DNA of 64,000 nucleotides from assembly GCF_003130705.1 (NCBI RefSeq), contig NZ_CP021354.1, forward strand, positions 434,001-498,000. Direction: 5' to 3'. The position numbers and the translations under genes were made by a program. The notes under the pieces are model-generated. The model was not told where the DNA came from, ran no database searches, and saw nothing but the letters and a program-made list of their open reading frames with translations. Below, piece by piece: positions 24,835-34,725 of this stretch. Every line of letters begins with the position of its first letter. Position 1 is the first letter of the stretch. The DNA comes from Rhodococcus oxybenzonivorans. Its GTDB lineage: Bacteria; Actinomycetota; Actinomycetes; Mycobacteriales; Mycobacteriaceae.

Positions 24835-27800
24835 CTACGGGCTGTCGTACACCCGCAGGGTGCCGGGCGACCACAGTCCGGACCTGGTGCTGGTGGCGGT
24901 GTCGACGGTGGCCGCGGTGGCGTCCGGGTAGTACCGGTCGAAACGCTCGAGCGAGCCCCAGTCCCGACCCCAGTCGTCCCGCATGTAGGTGGGGATGGCG
25001 GTGGCGCCTGCCAGCAGTCCGGTGAACCCGAGCGGGCCACCGTTCTCGGCGGACTGCCAGGTGTCGGTGGAGCTGACGGCGAGTGGCCGGTCGGGGAGGA
25101 TCCGATAGTTCGGCATCTCCGCGACCCCGTTCTGATGGTCGAACGGTCGCTGGCACGGGAATTGAAGCCCCACGGCCCAGTCGAGGAGAACCGGCTGCGT
25201 GCTGCCGATCGTCGAGTTGAGCGTGTCGAGCGTCGGAACCCGCGGCGGGGTGAACGCGAGCCACTGGTCGCCGGTGAGGTTGGGATCGTTCGCGATGATC
25301 CGGACCGCGTCGGTGTCCGGAGCGAGCTCGTCGATGGGGACCCGCAGGTTCCGCCACGACGGCGCGGGCCCGATGTCCTTGGGCAGGTAGGTGCCCTGGA
25401 TTTGCACGGTGCCGTCGGGCTGACGCTTGCCGTACTCGACGAGGAGGGACTGCCCGTAGGTGGTGGCGCCGGTCGGGTCGACCGACCAGATACGTCCCGC
25501 GGCCGACATGACGACGAGCGGGGACTTCTCGCTGCGCTCGGGAAGCGCGTACCAGCTGGAGGACAATGTCGCCGGTTCCTGGACGCCTTCCTGGTAGCTG
25601 CCCATGACCGGGGTGGTGCTGGGGTCGAGTCCGAACGGAAGCTTTGCGGTGCTGCCGTTGACGCCGGTGCGGCCGGTGCCGCCGCTGGTGCCGGCGCTGC
25701 CGCCGGTCTCGAAGCTGGGGCCGACGCTCTGGTTGTCGGTGTTGCCCATGCCCTGTTTGACCTCGACGTAATCGGCGGTGAGGTCGGAGGGCACACCGTT
25801 GGGGGAGAAGCCGGTGGGCGCGGCGCCACCGAGTGGATCGGCGGGGTCGGCCAGCGGCGTCGTGGGGTCGGGGATGGGTGCGAGATTGCCGCCGTTGGTG
25901 TCGCCTTCGACGAGTACGTCCTCGGCGAGGCCGCACGTCTGACCGGAAACGGAGTCGAAGTTGGACCGTGCCAGCGAGTACGCCGGGTACTGGGACACCG
26001 CACCCTTGAGTAGGGAGACCACCTCGAACAGCACCATGACGCCGGCGACGACGGTGAGCGGTGCGGCGGCGAACTTCCTGATGCGCCTGCCCTTTTCGGT
26101 GTTGGGCCGGACGGGCGGCGCGGCGAAACCTTCACGCAGGTATTGCCAGGCCGCGAGTGCCACCGCGAGTCCGAAGAGGACGAGGAAGAGGGTGTTCGAC
26201 TCGCGGCCACCCAGCGACACCGTCTTGTCGAACCACGGCACCCCAAAGCTCGACACGTACCAGTACCCGTTGATGCCGGCGAAGGTCAGCGCGAGCATCA
26301 ACAGCAGTCCGGCGAGGAAGATGGTGCGGTTGCGACGCGACCGCAGCGCGGACGCCGACACCGCGACGGCGGTGAGCGCCGCGAGGGAACCGGCGATGCC
26401 CGCGTACGCCCCGAAGTGGTGGGTCCACTTGGTGGGGTTGAACATCATGAAGAAGATCGTTCCGAACACCACTCCGAGCAGGCGCCACGACGGTCCGGTG
26501 GCGGCACCGGGAATTCGCCTGCGCCGCAACAGAATGAACAGTGTGGTGAGCAGACACAGGATCATGGTGAGGAACGCGAACCGGCGAGCGACGGATCCGT
26601 CGACGGTCGGCACGAACAGGTAGTAGTAGCGCAGGAAGTCCTTGTACCACTCGAGGTTGGGGCCGATCAGAGTGCGGACCCGGGTGGCTTCGAGGACGGC
26701 CGCCAGGGTCTGATCGGCGAACACCACGACCAGGACGATGGTGCCGGCGGCGGCGATCGGCGCCAGCAACGGCAGCGTCCCCACCTGTCGGTGACGTTTG
26801 ACGATGATGCGGACCAGCGGCCGAGTACCGGCGAGGAGAGCGGCCACACACATCAGGCCGGTTGGGGCGGCCGCGAGTGTGAAGGCACCGATGAGCACGG
26901 CAACTGCTGCGGGCAGGAGCCGCCCGGTCGCGATCGCGCGCTCGATGGAGCACCAGGTGAGCAGCGCACCGAGGGCGACGATGGGCTCGGGACGCAGGCC
27001 GTTGTTGTAGGGCAGCCAGAACGCGAGGAAGACGAGACCCCCGGTCCACAGTGCCACCTTGTTGCGGCGCACGGAGCGGCCGAGGCGGGGAGCAACCTCG
27101 CGGCTGATCACCAGCCAGCAGAGAATTCCGGCGATCAGGGCGGGCAGGCGAATGAAGGGGCTGGCCGTCGAGATCTTCGCCATCGCGGCCAGGACGTCGT
27201 AGTACCAGCCGAACGGCGCCTCGGGAACACCGAACCAGCGGAAATAGTTGGCCATGTATCCGGCGTGGTCGGACACCCGCGCCATGGTGAGCAGATATCC
27301 GTCGTCCGACGTGTTGGCACCGATGAAGTGCCAGACGACGAGGGTGCCGACGACGAGGGTGTCGAGGCCGGTGAACTTCCACCAATGCGACGGGAAGAAG
27401 TTGCGGTGCCCCCGTCCGTCCGTGCCGTCGAGTCTGCCGAGGGCGACCATGGCGATGGCCGTGGTGAGGAGGGCCACGATCATGGCGACGAGCTTGATCA
27501 GCGTGGGGCTCGACGAGAACCGTGAATCGACGTCCATCGTGAACGAGAGGCCGGCAGGGGCTGCGCCGTTCGGGAGATCACTGAAGACCCCGGCCACCTG
27601 CGGCCGCAGGTCGCCGGTCAGCTGACCGGCGATGGGAACCCCGGTGGGGGCGCGGAGGCCGACGAACTCCGCCGAGGTGGTGTCGATGTCGGACGTGATG
27701 CGGATCTCCGAGCAGGCGCCCGACTGCACCTGTTCGCGCGGTGCCGTCGCGATGGTGACGTTGCGGTCGAGGACGTCGACGGACTTGTCCGACACGCGCA

Positions 27801-28194
27801 CGAACATCGCGTTCAACGCGGCGCCGTCACCCTGCGCGGGTGCGGTCGAGAGCAGGATGCCGCCCCGCTCGGGCAGCTCCGCGACCGCGGAGCACGGGAT
27901 CGTGGCCGACAGGGCGACCGGTACCTGCGACATCAGCGGTGCCTCGAGGTCGCTGACCTGGCCGTTCTCCGGCCAATTGACCGTTGCGGTGCTCTGCTCC
28001 ACGGGCATGAACGGGGTGGCCAACGCCAGCACCAACCCGATGAGGCCGGTTACTACGGCGACCAGACGAGCGGTCCGGTACTCGCCCCGTCGGTCCTGCC
28101 GGGCAGGCGGCGGGGGAGCTGCGGGTTCGGACACAGGGATTGTCACGGCGTCGGGCACGGTTGTCGATGGTATGTCAGGAACCTGAGGAGTCAT
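24835..28194 (-). CDS. Arabinofuranosyltransferase of the Emb family (EmbA/EmbB-like)
   Basis: A 1119-residue integral membrane GT-C enzyme that uses decaprenyl-phospho-arabinose to build arabinan. A Pro-rich N-terminus precedes the first helix (about 44-62) and an extracytoplasmic beta-rich domain. The catalytic loop has the DD pair in GANTSDDGYLLTMARVSD, then GYMANYFRWFGVPEAPFGW. About twelve more hydrophobic segments follow, with RRRRIPGAATGPSWRL, FNPTKWTHHFGAYAG and a C-terminal carbohydrate-binding-like domain (LPFGLDPSTTPVMGSYQ, RPFDHQNGVAEMPNYRILPD). It is the second gene of a pair, 55 bases downstream of embC-like. By the region around WYKDFLRYYYLF it is closer to EmbA/EmbB than EmbC, but I do not assign the letter. 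Emb proteins are the ethambutol targets. Confidence 0.93.
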   Translation of the reverse strand: MTPQVPDIPSTTVPDAVTIPVSEPAAPPPPARQDRRGEYRTARLVAVVTGLIGLVLALATPFMPVEQSTATVNWPENGQVSDLEAPLMSQVPVALSATIPCSAVAELPERGGILLSTAPAQGDGAALNAMFVRVSDKSVDVLDRNVTIATAPREQVQSGACSEIRITSDIDTTSAEFVGLRAPTGVPIAGQLTGDLRPQVAGVFSDLPNGAAPAGLSFTMDVDSRFSSSPTLIKLVAMIVALLTTAIAMVALGRLDGTDGRGHRNFFPSHWWKFTGLDTLVVGTLVVWHFIGANTSDDGYLLTMARVSDHAGYMANYFRWFGVPEAPFGWYYDVLAAMAKISTASPFIRLPALIAGILCWLVISREVAPRLGRSVRRNKVALWTGGLVFLAFWLPYNNGLRPEPIVALGALLTWCSIERAIATGRLLPAAVAVLIGAFTLAAAPTGLMCVAALLAGTRPLVRIIVKRHRQVGTLPLLAPIAAAGTIVLVVVFADQTLAAVLEATRVRTLIGPNLEWYKDFLRYYYLFVPTVDGSVARRFAFLTMILCLLTTLFILLRRRRIPGAATGPSWRLLGVVFGTIFFMMFNPTKWTHHFGAYAGIAGSLAALTAVAVSASALRSRRNRTIFLAGLLLMLALTFAGINGYWYVSSFGVPWFDKTVSLGGRESNTLFLVLFGLAVALAAWQYLREGFAAPPVRPNTEKGRRIRKFAAAPLTVVAGVMVLFEVVSLLKGAVSQYPAYSLARSNFDSVSGQTCGLAEDVLVEGDTNGGNLAPIPDPTTPLADPADPLGGAAPTGFSPNGVPSDLTADYVEVKQGMGNTDNQSVGPSFETGGSAGTSGGTGRTGVNGSTAKLPFGLDPSTTPVMGSYQEGVQEPATLSSSWYALPERSEKSPLVVMSAAGRIWSVDPTGATTYGQSLLVEYGKRQPDGTVQIQGTYLPKDIGPAPSWRNLRVPIDELAPDTDAVRIIANDPNLTGDQWLAFTPPRVPTLDTLNSTIGSTQPVLLDWAVGLQFPCQRPFDHQNGVAEMPNYRILPDRPLAVSSTDTWQSAENGGPLGFTGLLAGATAIPTYMRDDWGRDWGSLERFDRYYPDATAATVDTATSTRSGLWSPGTLRVYDSP

Positions 28195-28249
28195 ATCGGC
28201 GGTTCCCTACGCCAAGCAAGAACTTACCCGTCGGTAACGAGTGTGCAAA

Positions 28250-31200
28250 CTAGTAGCGAACGGGTCCTGCCGACCAGGTGCCGGACCTGGTGACCTCTTC
28301 CGTGTCCACCTGCGCCGGGGTCGTGGCGGCATCGCGCGGAGTGAACCGCTCGAGGGAGCCCCAGTCGCGGTCCCAGTCGTTCGACAGGTAGGTCGCGAGG
28401 GTGCTCGCCGACAGCAGCTGGTCGGTCCACCCCAGCGGGCCACCGCCGATTCTGTCCTGCCACGCGTTCGTGGACTCGGCGCCGATGCGGTCGGGCAGAA
28501 CCCGCCACTGCGGCACCTCAGCGACGCCGTACCGGTGGTCGAAGGGGCGCTGGCAGGGGAATGCGAGCCCGACCGCCCAGTCCAGCAGCACCGGATCGGT
28601 CGATCCGACCACCGTCTGCAGTGTCTGCATCTTCGGCACCCGCGGTGGAGTGACGGCGAGCCACTGGCCGGGGTCGGTATCCGGGTCCTCGGCGACGAGC
28701 CGGACGGCATTCGCTTCGGCGGGCAGCGACTCGAGCGGCACACGCAGGTTTCGCCAGGACGGCGACGGTCCGATGTCGATCGGATCGATGCTGCCCAGCG
28801 TGGTGACGGACCCGTCGGGGCCGGTGGAGCCGTACTCCACCTTCAGGATCTGTCCGGGCGTGACGACACCGTCGGCATCGACCGACCGGATGCGACCGGC
28901 AGCGGACAGGGTCACGATTGGGGCGTCGTCGGTGCGCTCGGGAAGGCCGTACCACCCTGTCGTCAGGGCGGCGGGCTGCTGCTCGCCGGTCTGGAAGCTA
29001 CCGAGGACGGGCGTGCGGGCGGGGTCGAGACCGAACGGCAGCGTGACGGTGCTCCCGTTGACGCCGGCGGTGGCCTCGGTGCCGCCGCCGGTACCGGAAC
29101 TCGTGCCGGTGGTCGTCTCATCGGTGTCGGAGTCGACGGTGTTGGCCCCGCCCTTGCTGATCTTTTCGGAGTCGGCGGTGAGGTCGCGGGCGATGCCGTT
29201 GGCCGTGAAGCCGTCGGCGGCGGTGGCAGCGAAGGCGCCGGCTCCGTCCGGGTCGGTGATCGGGGCCAGCGGACGCAGCAGTGCCGCGTTGGGGTCGGTC
29301 TCCACGAGTACCTCGTCGGCGAGGGCGCAGGTGCCGCCGGTCATCGACTCGATGTTCGCCTTCCCGATGGAGTAGCCGGGGTACTGGGCAACCACTCCCT
29401 TCAGCAGCGACAACACCTCGAACAGGACAACGGCGCCTGCGGCGATGGTCAGCGGTGACGGAGCCAGTACGCGCGCACGTTTCCCATCGGGCTCGGTGTC
29501 TTTCCTGTAGGGCTCGCGGACGTGGTACCAGGCGGCGAGGAGCAACGCGAGCACGGTGAGACCGAGGAACAGGGTGGAGAAACCCTTACCGGCCAGCATC
29601 GGCGGCTTGTCCCACCACGGGACTCCGTAGCTCGAGACGTACCACCAGCCGTTGGATCCGGTGAAGGCGACGGCGAGGATGAAGAGGATGCCCGCCGCGA
29701 ACAGGGTGCGGTTGCGTTTGGAGCGGATGCTTCGGGCCCCGACACCGACCGCGGCGAGCACGGCCACCGATCCGGCCAGCCCCGCGTACACGCCGAAGTG
29801 GTGGGTCCACTTGGTCGGTGTGAACATCATGAGCAGGAGCGATGCGAAGACGATGCCGAGAATGCGGCGTGACGGGCCGATCGCTGTGCCCGGCACCTTG
29901 CCCTTACGCAGGATGAGCATCACGCAGAGGACGACGCAGAGCAGCATGACGAACACACCGAACCGGCGTGCGAGCGAGCCGTCGGGGGAGATGCCGAGCA
30001 GCGCGTCCCAGCGCACCCGTTCGTCGAACCAGGCGACGTTGGGCCCCACGGCTGTCCGCACCCGGGTCGACTCGAGCACAGTCGCCAGCGTCTGATCGGC
30101 GAAGACCGCCACGAGTACAACGGTGCCCGCAGCGAGGACGGGCAAGATCTGCGACGCGAACCCCACGCGGTGACCCCGCGCGATGACGATGCGCAGGATG
30201 GGCCTCGCACCCGCGATCAGTGCGGCGATGCAGATCAGACCCGACGGACCCGCAGCGAGGGAGAAGGCTGCGATCAGCACGGCCACCGCGCCGGGAAGCA
30301 GTCGTCCGGTCGCGATGGCGCGTTCGATGGAACACCAGGTGAGCAGGGCGCCGAGCGCGATCACCGGTTCGGGGCGCAGGCCGTTGTCGTAGGGCAGCCA
30401 GAACGCGAGGAAGACCAGCCCGCCCGTCCAGAGGGCAGTCCTGTTGCGCCGCACCGCGACACCGAGGCGGGGAATGACTTCCCGGCTGATCACCATCCAG
30501 CAGAGCAGCGCCGCGAGGAGAGTGGGGAGTCGCATCCACATGCTCGCCGTGCTCACCTTGACGAGGGCCGCGAGAAGCTCGTACGACCAGCCGAACGGTG
30601 CTTCCGGCACCCCGAACCAGCGGAAGTAGTTGGCCATGTAGCCCGACTGCTCGGACACCCGGGCCATCCCCAGCAGGTAACCGTCGTCGGACGTATTGGC
30701 TCCGATCACGTGCCACAGCAGCAATGTCCCGATCACCACGGCATCGACGCCGGTGAATTTCCACCAGTGGGCAGGCAGGAAGCGGCGGGCGCGCCTGCCG
30801 TCGATGCCGTCCACCCGGTGCAGCGCGTATAACGACGACAAGGTCGCGAGGACGCACACGATCATCGCGAGAAGTTTCAGCAGAGTCGGGCTCGACGAGA
30901 ACCGGGAGTCGAGGTCGGCGTGCACGTTCAACCCGTCCGGGATGCTGCCGCGCAGGTCGGTGAAGATACCGACCATCTGCGGTCGGGCGTCGCCCTCGAC
31001 GGACCCTGCAACGGGATCCGCGGTACCCGTCACCTCGGCGGACGTGCGCTGGTGGTCGGAGGTGACTTCGATCATGTCGCAGCCCTGCACCTCGGCGCCG
31101 GTCGCGGAGATCAGCGTGTTGCCCCGGGTGATGACCTCCACCGTGCCGTCGGCGGCCGCCCGCACCACCAGGCCGGCCGACTCGAAGTCGGGCGCGCCGT

Positions 31201-31561
31201 TCGGCAGCGTCGAGACCAGGGTGCCGCCACCCTCGCCGAGCTGTGCCACAGCCGAACACGGCACGGAGACCTGCATGTTCAGCGGCGCGTAGGACACCAG
31301 AGGGGCGTCGACGCTCTCGAGAACACCGTCCTGCGGCCAGTCGATCGAGGCGGCGTCCTGCTCGACCGGCAGTAACGGGATGGCGAGTGCCAGCACGAAA
31401 CCGAGCAGGCCGGTGACGATCGCGATGAGCCGGGAAGTGCGGATGCTTCGAATGTCGGGCAGCGGCCGCCGCTCCGACGGCGAACGTGTGGGCTTCTCTG
31501 CTACTTCGGACGGCACACGACGATGGTAGGCGGTGACTCCCCGTGGGTGCTCCGTCACCAC
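28250..31561 (-). CDS. embC: Arabinofuranosyltransferase EmbC-like
   Basis: An 1103-residue Emb-family GT-C arabinosyltransferase with the same layout as its downstream neighbour. The DD motif is in ANTSDDGYLLGMARVSEQ, followed by GYMANYFRWFGVPEAPFGW. The stretches ISREVIPRLG, DNGLRPEPVIALGALLTWCS, WFDERVRWDALLGISPDGSLARR (shown as key words only: WFDE, SPDG, ARR) and FTPTKWTHHFGVYAGLAG are especially close to mycobacterial EmbC. The C-terminal domain includes LPFGLDPARTPVLGSFQ. EmbC elongates lipoarabinomannan arabinan in mycobacteria; with only two Emb proteins here the division of labour may differ. GTG at 31561 is listed; a GTG at 31516 is an equally plausible start. Confidence 0.9.
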   Translation of the reverse strand: MVTEHPRGVTAYHRRVPSEVAEKPTRSPSERRPLPDIRSIRTSRLIAIVTGLLGFVLALAIPLLPVEQDAASIDWPQDGVLESVDAPLVSYAPLNMQVSVPCSAVAQLGEGGGTLVSTLPNGAPDFESAGLVVRAAADGTVEVITRGNTLISATGAEVQGCDMIEVTSDHQRTSAEVTGTADPVAGSVEGDARPQMVGIFTDLRGSIPDGLNVHADLDSRFSSSPTLLKLLAMIVCVLATLSSLYALHRVDGIDGRRARRFLPAHWWKFTGVDAVVIGTLLLWHVIGANTSDDGYLLGMARVSEQSGYMANYFRWFGVPEAPFGWSYELLAALVKVSTASMWMRLPTLLAALLCWMVISREVIPRLGVAVRRNRTALWTGGLVFLAFWLPYDNGLRPEPVIALGALLTWCSIERAIATGRLLPGAVAVLIAAFSLAAGPSGLICIAALIAGARPILRIVIARGHRVGFASQILPVLAAGTVVLVAVFADQTLATVLESTRVRTAVGPNVAWFDERVRWDALLGISPDGSLARRFGVFVMLLCVVLCVMLILRKGKVPGTAIGPSRRILGIVFASLLLMMFTPTKWTHHFGVYAGLAGSVAVLAAVGVGARSIRSKRNRTLFAAGILFILAVAFTGSNGWWYVSSYGVPWWDKPPMLAGKGFSTLFLGLTVLALLLAAWYHVREPYRKDTEPDGKRARVLAPSPLTIAAGAVVLFEVLSLLKGVVAQYPGYSIGKANIESMTGGTCALADEVLVETDPNAALLRPLAPITDPDGAGAFAATAADGFTANGIARDLTADSEKISKGGANTVDSDTDETTTGTSSGTGGGTEATAGVNGSTVTLPFGLDPARTPVLGSFQTGEQQPAALTTGWYGLPERTDDAPIVTLSAAGRIRSVDADGVVTPGQILKVEYGSTGPDGSVTTLGSIDPIDIGPSPSWRNLRVPLESLPAEANAVRLVAEDPDTDPGQWLAVTPPRVPKMQTLQTVVGSTDPVLLDWAVGLAFPCQRPFDHRYGVAEVPQWRVLPDRIGAESTNAWQDRIGGGPLGWTDQLLSASTLATYLSNDWDRDWGSLERFTPRDAATTPAQVDTEEVTRSGTWSAGPVRY

Positions 31562-31623
31562 GGCGTACCGGCCTCACGTCGTGCGGTGCACCGGAGGCCC
31601 GAGTCCGGGGCGGCCGACCGGCG

Positions 31624-31893
31624 TCAGGATGCGGCCATGCCTCCGGTCACGGAAGGGGTGAGGGAATCGGCCACCTCGTCGAGCGACAGGCCGAGGACCC
31701 GGGCCACTGCTGCGATGGTGAAGAATGCGGGAGTGGCGATACGTCCGGTCTCGATCTTGCGCAGCGTCTCGACGGAGATGCCCGCGTCGAGCGCGACGGT
31801 GACCATGCTTCTGTCTCCCCGGGTGGCGCGCAGCAGCTCGCCCAGTCTTTGCCCGCGTTCGAGTTCTTCGGCTGTCAACGGCACACGCACCAT
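31624..31893 (-). CDS. XRE-family transcriptional regulator
   Basis: An 89-residue Cro/C1-type helix-turn-helix protein (GQRLGELLRATRG, MVTVALDAGISVETLRKIETGRI, ATPAFFTIAAVARVLGLSLDEV). Short size and a single domain suggest a dimeric DNA-binding regulator. I prefer the ATG at 31893 over the upstream in-frame ATG at 31929, because the longer version would read through an AT-rich promoter and palindrome. It has no Shine-Dalgarno and may be leaderless. It diverges from map, with ATACCGGTAT between them, which suggests control of itself and map. Confidence 0.85.
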   Translation of the reverse strand: MVRVPLTAEELERGQRLGELLRATRGDRSMVTVALDAGISVETLRKIETGRIATPAFFTIAAVARVLGLSLDEVADSLTPSVTGGMAAS

Positions 31894-31906
31894 GTGCCAT
31901 ATAGTA

Positions 31907-31916
31907 ATACCGGTAT
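31907..31916. promoter_or_regulatory. Palindrome ATACCGGTAT in the XRE/map divergent promoter
   Basis: A 10-bp perfect palindrome in an unusually AT-rich stretch, overlapping TATAAA (31914-31919), a good -10 for map. GTGCCAT (31894) and ATTGCAC (31921) form an outer imperfect inverted pair. A natural operator for the adjacent XRE protein. Confidence 0.5.
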
Positions 31917-31944
31917 AAAAATTGCACACAGGTAAGGGTGGGTC

Positions 31945-32709
31945 GTGGTCGAGCTGAAGACGTCAGCCGAGGTGCAGGCGATGCGCGCGGCGGGGCAGCT
32001 GGTTGCTGCGGCACTGGCCGCGGTACGGAAATCGGCCGCGGTGGGGGTGAGCCTACTCGACCTCGACGCCCTGGCCACCGACCTGATCGTCGGGGCGGGA
32101 GCGGTGCCGCTGTTTCGGAATTACCACCCGAGCTGGGCGGCCTCTCCCTTCCCTGGATCTCTGTGCACGAGTGTCAATGATGCTGTTGTGCATGGCATCC
32201 CGGGTCCGTATCAACTCCGCGGCGGTGATCTCATCAGTGTCGACTGCGGGGCGCGGCTGGACGGGTGGTGTGGCGACGCCGCGATCAGTTTCGTCGTGGG
32301 CACGGCAGACCTGGCGGACATCGCACTCGTTGCGGCCACTGAAGCGGCACTGGCTCATGGGATTGCGGCTGCGCGGCCCGGAAACCGGTTGGGTGACATC
32401 GGTGCGGCCATCGGACTGTATGCGCGCGGCGCCGGGTACGGAATGCTCGCCGATCACGGTGGGCACGGCATCGGCAGGCGTATGCACGAGGATCCACACG
32501 TGCCCAACGAGGGTCGCGCGGGCAAGGGTCTGCTGCTGCAGCCGGGAATGGTTCTCGCGATCGAACCGATGCTCATCGCGGACGGCAGTGACGACTACCG
32601 CTGCGATGCCGACGGATGGACGCTGCGCACTGCGACGGGAGCCCGTGCCGCGCACAGCGAACACACGGTGGCGATCGGCGAGGACGGACCGGAAGTCCTG
32701 ACGCGCTAA
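31945..32709 (+). CDS. map: Type I methionine aminopeptidase
   Basis: Removes the initiator methionine from nascent proteins. The 254-residue protein has the pita-bread fold signatures: NDAVVHGIPGPYQLRGGDLISVDCG, given as key parts NDAVVHG and SVDCG, then GDAAISF for the two metal-binding aspartates, GHGIGRRMHEDP with the metal-binding and substrate histidines, AIEPM and SEHTVAI with the two metal-binding glutamates. There is no N-terminal extension, so it is the short cytosolic type I form. The GTG start at 31945 follows GGTAAGGGTGGG. Its stop overlaps by 4 bases the end of the convergent membrane-protein gene. Confidence 0.93.
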   Translation: MVELKTSAEVQAMRAAGQLVAAALAAVRKSAAVGVSLLDLDALATDLIVGAGAVPLFRNYHPSWAASPFPGSLCTSVNDAVVHGIPGPYQLRGGDLISVDCGARLDGWCGDAAISFVVGTADLADIALVAATEAALAHGIAAARPGNRLGDIGAAIGLYARGAGYGMLADHGGHGIGRRMHEDPHVPNEGRAGKGLLLQPGMVLAIEPMLIADGSDDYRCDADGWTLRTATGARAAHSEHTVAIGEDGPEVLTR

Positions 32710-34510
32710 CCGCTTTCCCGTGTCAGGGCGCGGACGTCCCACACCCAGACGCCGTCCACGGGCGTCGCCGGGTCGCCGATGAGGAGGCGGACCGTCTCAC
32801 GCAGGACGCGATCGTTGCGGGTGTGTGGGAGCACCAGGACGTCGGCGTTCCAGAAGCGCAGATCCGCCAGCGCCTGGGTCCGCGTCTGCTCGTCGATGTC
32901 GGGCACCTGGCCGGACTTCTGCGCCGCCGCCAGCAGCAGTGCGGTCGGGCGGTCGTCCGGCCCGTACTTACCCTTCGCCTCACTGCCGGCGGGGCCGACG
33001 AAGTACCCCCCGGCGATGGGGAAGGCGAGGTCCTGCTCGGTCTGCCAGCGCAGCATTCGCGCATTCTCCGGTGACGGGAGCGGCACGGTCACCACCGATC
33101 CGTCGGTGACGTACTGCTTCCACGTTCCTTCGGCGAAGAAGTCGGGGGCGGTGTCCCGTTGCACGACGGCAAGGGGTGTGGGCGCCAGCGGAAGCAGGGC
33201 GACGGCGAGCCAGCCGATCCACAGCAGAGTTATGGTCCGCTCCCCGGCCCGCGCGGACGCGAGGGCGCGGTCGGTGCCGAGCGCGAGGAGGAGCGCCGCC
33301 GCGGGGAGACAACCCATGGCGAAGCGTGACTCCAGAACGGATTCGAGGAGGGGAAGATGCGATACGTACTTCCAGGGGAGTGGAATTCCCGTATCGGTTC
33401 CACCGATGGTGAGGGTGGATCCGAGCGACAGGACGCCCATCGCCGCAACGGTCACGGTGGCTGCGCGCGCGAGCGGCATCCGCCACAACCACAGTCCCGA
33501 CAGCGTGAGAAGAATCAGGAGCGGCCAGCCGAAGTAGGCGTTCTCCTCGGTGGAGTTCATGCTGAACTCGGCTGTTCCCGGGGCTCCTGCCAGTGAGGAT
33601 GTGGGGAATCCGGTGAACGCCTCCGTGTCGTTGCCCACCGGACCGTGCTCGAGCGCGCGGTAACTGTCCGGCCCGAAGAACTGCCACCACAGGGGCAGGG
33701 CGGCGATGGACAGGGCGACGCCGCCTGCGATGGCGAAGCCCTTGCTGCCCTTGCGTACCGACGTCACAGCGGCGCGGGGACGGTTCGCTGCGAACGCGAG
33801 CCCGAACACAGTGAAGGCCAGTGCATAGATCAGAAGTGGTTCTTCACCCAGGAAGATCTGGTACGCGATCAGCAGGCCGAGCACGACACCGTCCCGCACC
33901 GGACGTCGTCCACTGCCGAGCCGGATCACGCCGAGTGCGATGAAAGGAAGGAGGAACAGGGCGACGAAGTTGGGGTGCCCGTTGCTGTGCGAGATGAGGG
34001 CGGGGCGAATCCGCAGACGACGCCGCCGACGGCCGCAGCGAACCGGGAGGCGACGACGTGGCGGGAGAACAGCCAGTACCAGGCGATGGCCGTGCCGGAC
34101 AGCCCCAGCGTGAGCGCGAGGGTGAACGTGACACCGGGGCCGAACAACAGGGTGACGGGCGCCAGGGGGATGCTGATGCCGAACATCGCCGTGTTGCCCA
34201 TGAGGTTCACGCCGAGGGGATAGTTCTGGAGGTCGCTCGACAGTGGATTCTCCAGGTGCACCACCGAGTGCGCCGCGACGGCGAAGAACCATTCCCACAT
34301 GGTCTGGTCCTGGCCACTGCGGACGAGGTAGCCGGTCCCGAGATGTTTCCACTGTCGAACCAGTACGAACACCGCCAGGCCGACGAAGAATGCCACCGCA
34401 GCGACATCGGCGGGGTGGGGGCGGGTTCGGGAGCGTTCGGGGCCGGGAATCTCGGTGGGGGTGCGCAGGGACCGCTGCGGCCTTCCGACGTCGGTGAGTA
34501 TGTCAGTCAC
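32706..34510 (-). pseudogene. Polytopic membrane GT-C-like protein with an apparent one-base frameshift
   Basis: Two overlapping minus-strand frames together make one protein. The first starts at GTG 34510 (GGAGG nine bases upstream) and encodes GQDQTMWEWFFAVAAHS, NYPLGVNLMGNTAMFG, then helices up to VVCGFAP. The second continues with ALISHSNGHPNFVALFLLPF to the stop at 32706. The switch fits loss of one base in the G-rich run at about 33998-34004. Adding it back gives 601 residues with ten or more hydrophobic helices and a soluble C-terminus. The layout (acidic first loop, many helices, C-terminal soluble domain) resembles GT-C glycosyltransferases, and its place inside an arabinan cluster is suggestive, but no substrate can be named. 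It may be a real pseudogene or a sequencing error. Confidence 0.75.
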
Positions 34511-34616
34511 GCAGGCGCGCCTCCGAATATCCGGGTCGATGTCGATCGACCGAGGGTACCGGAGGGTCTGATGGGGTACTCGTGGCGTGACGGCAGAAGT
34601 GTTGCCCATGTCACAG

Positions 34617-34636
34617 GAAGTTCATTTGTGAACTTC
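34617..34636. promoter_or_regulatory. Inverted repeat between the membrane-protein gene and the porin gene
   Basis: GAAGTTCA and TGAACTTC flank a 4-base TTTG spacer, a perfect 8-bp inverted repeat in the 215-base divergent intergenic region. It lies about 90 bases before the porin ATG and about 110 before the membrane-protein GTG. A regulator-binding site is plausible; the rest of this gap is AT-richer than average and presumably holds both promoters. Confidence 0.45.
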
Positions 34637-34725
34637 TGATCAATACGGGGATATTGTTCGCTTACTGTGGTTACGCTCAGCTTGCTTTTTCGTATCGGTT
34701 GCAGTGCACTCTGAATGGGGTCGGC

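Noticed and set aside
25135..27525. Plus-strand frames of 292 and 460 codons opposite the emb gene
   Set aside because: Arg/Gly/Glu-rich shadow frames with no start site; the emb gene is unambiguous.
29904..31577. 557-codon minus-strand frame overlapping embC
   Set aside because: Alternate reading frame of embC, rich in Arg/Pro; no hydrophobic helices.
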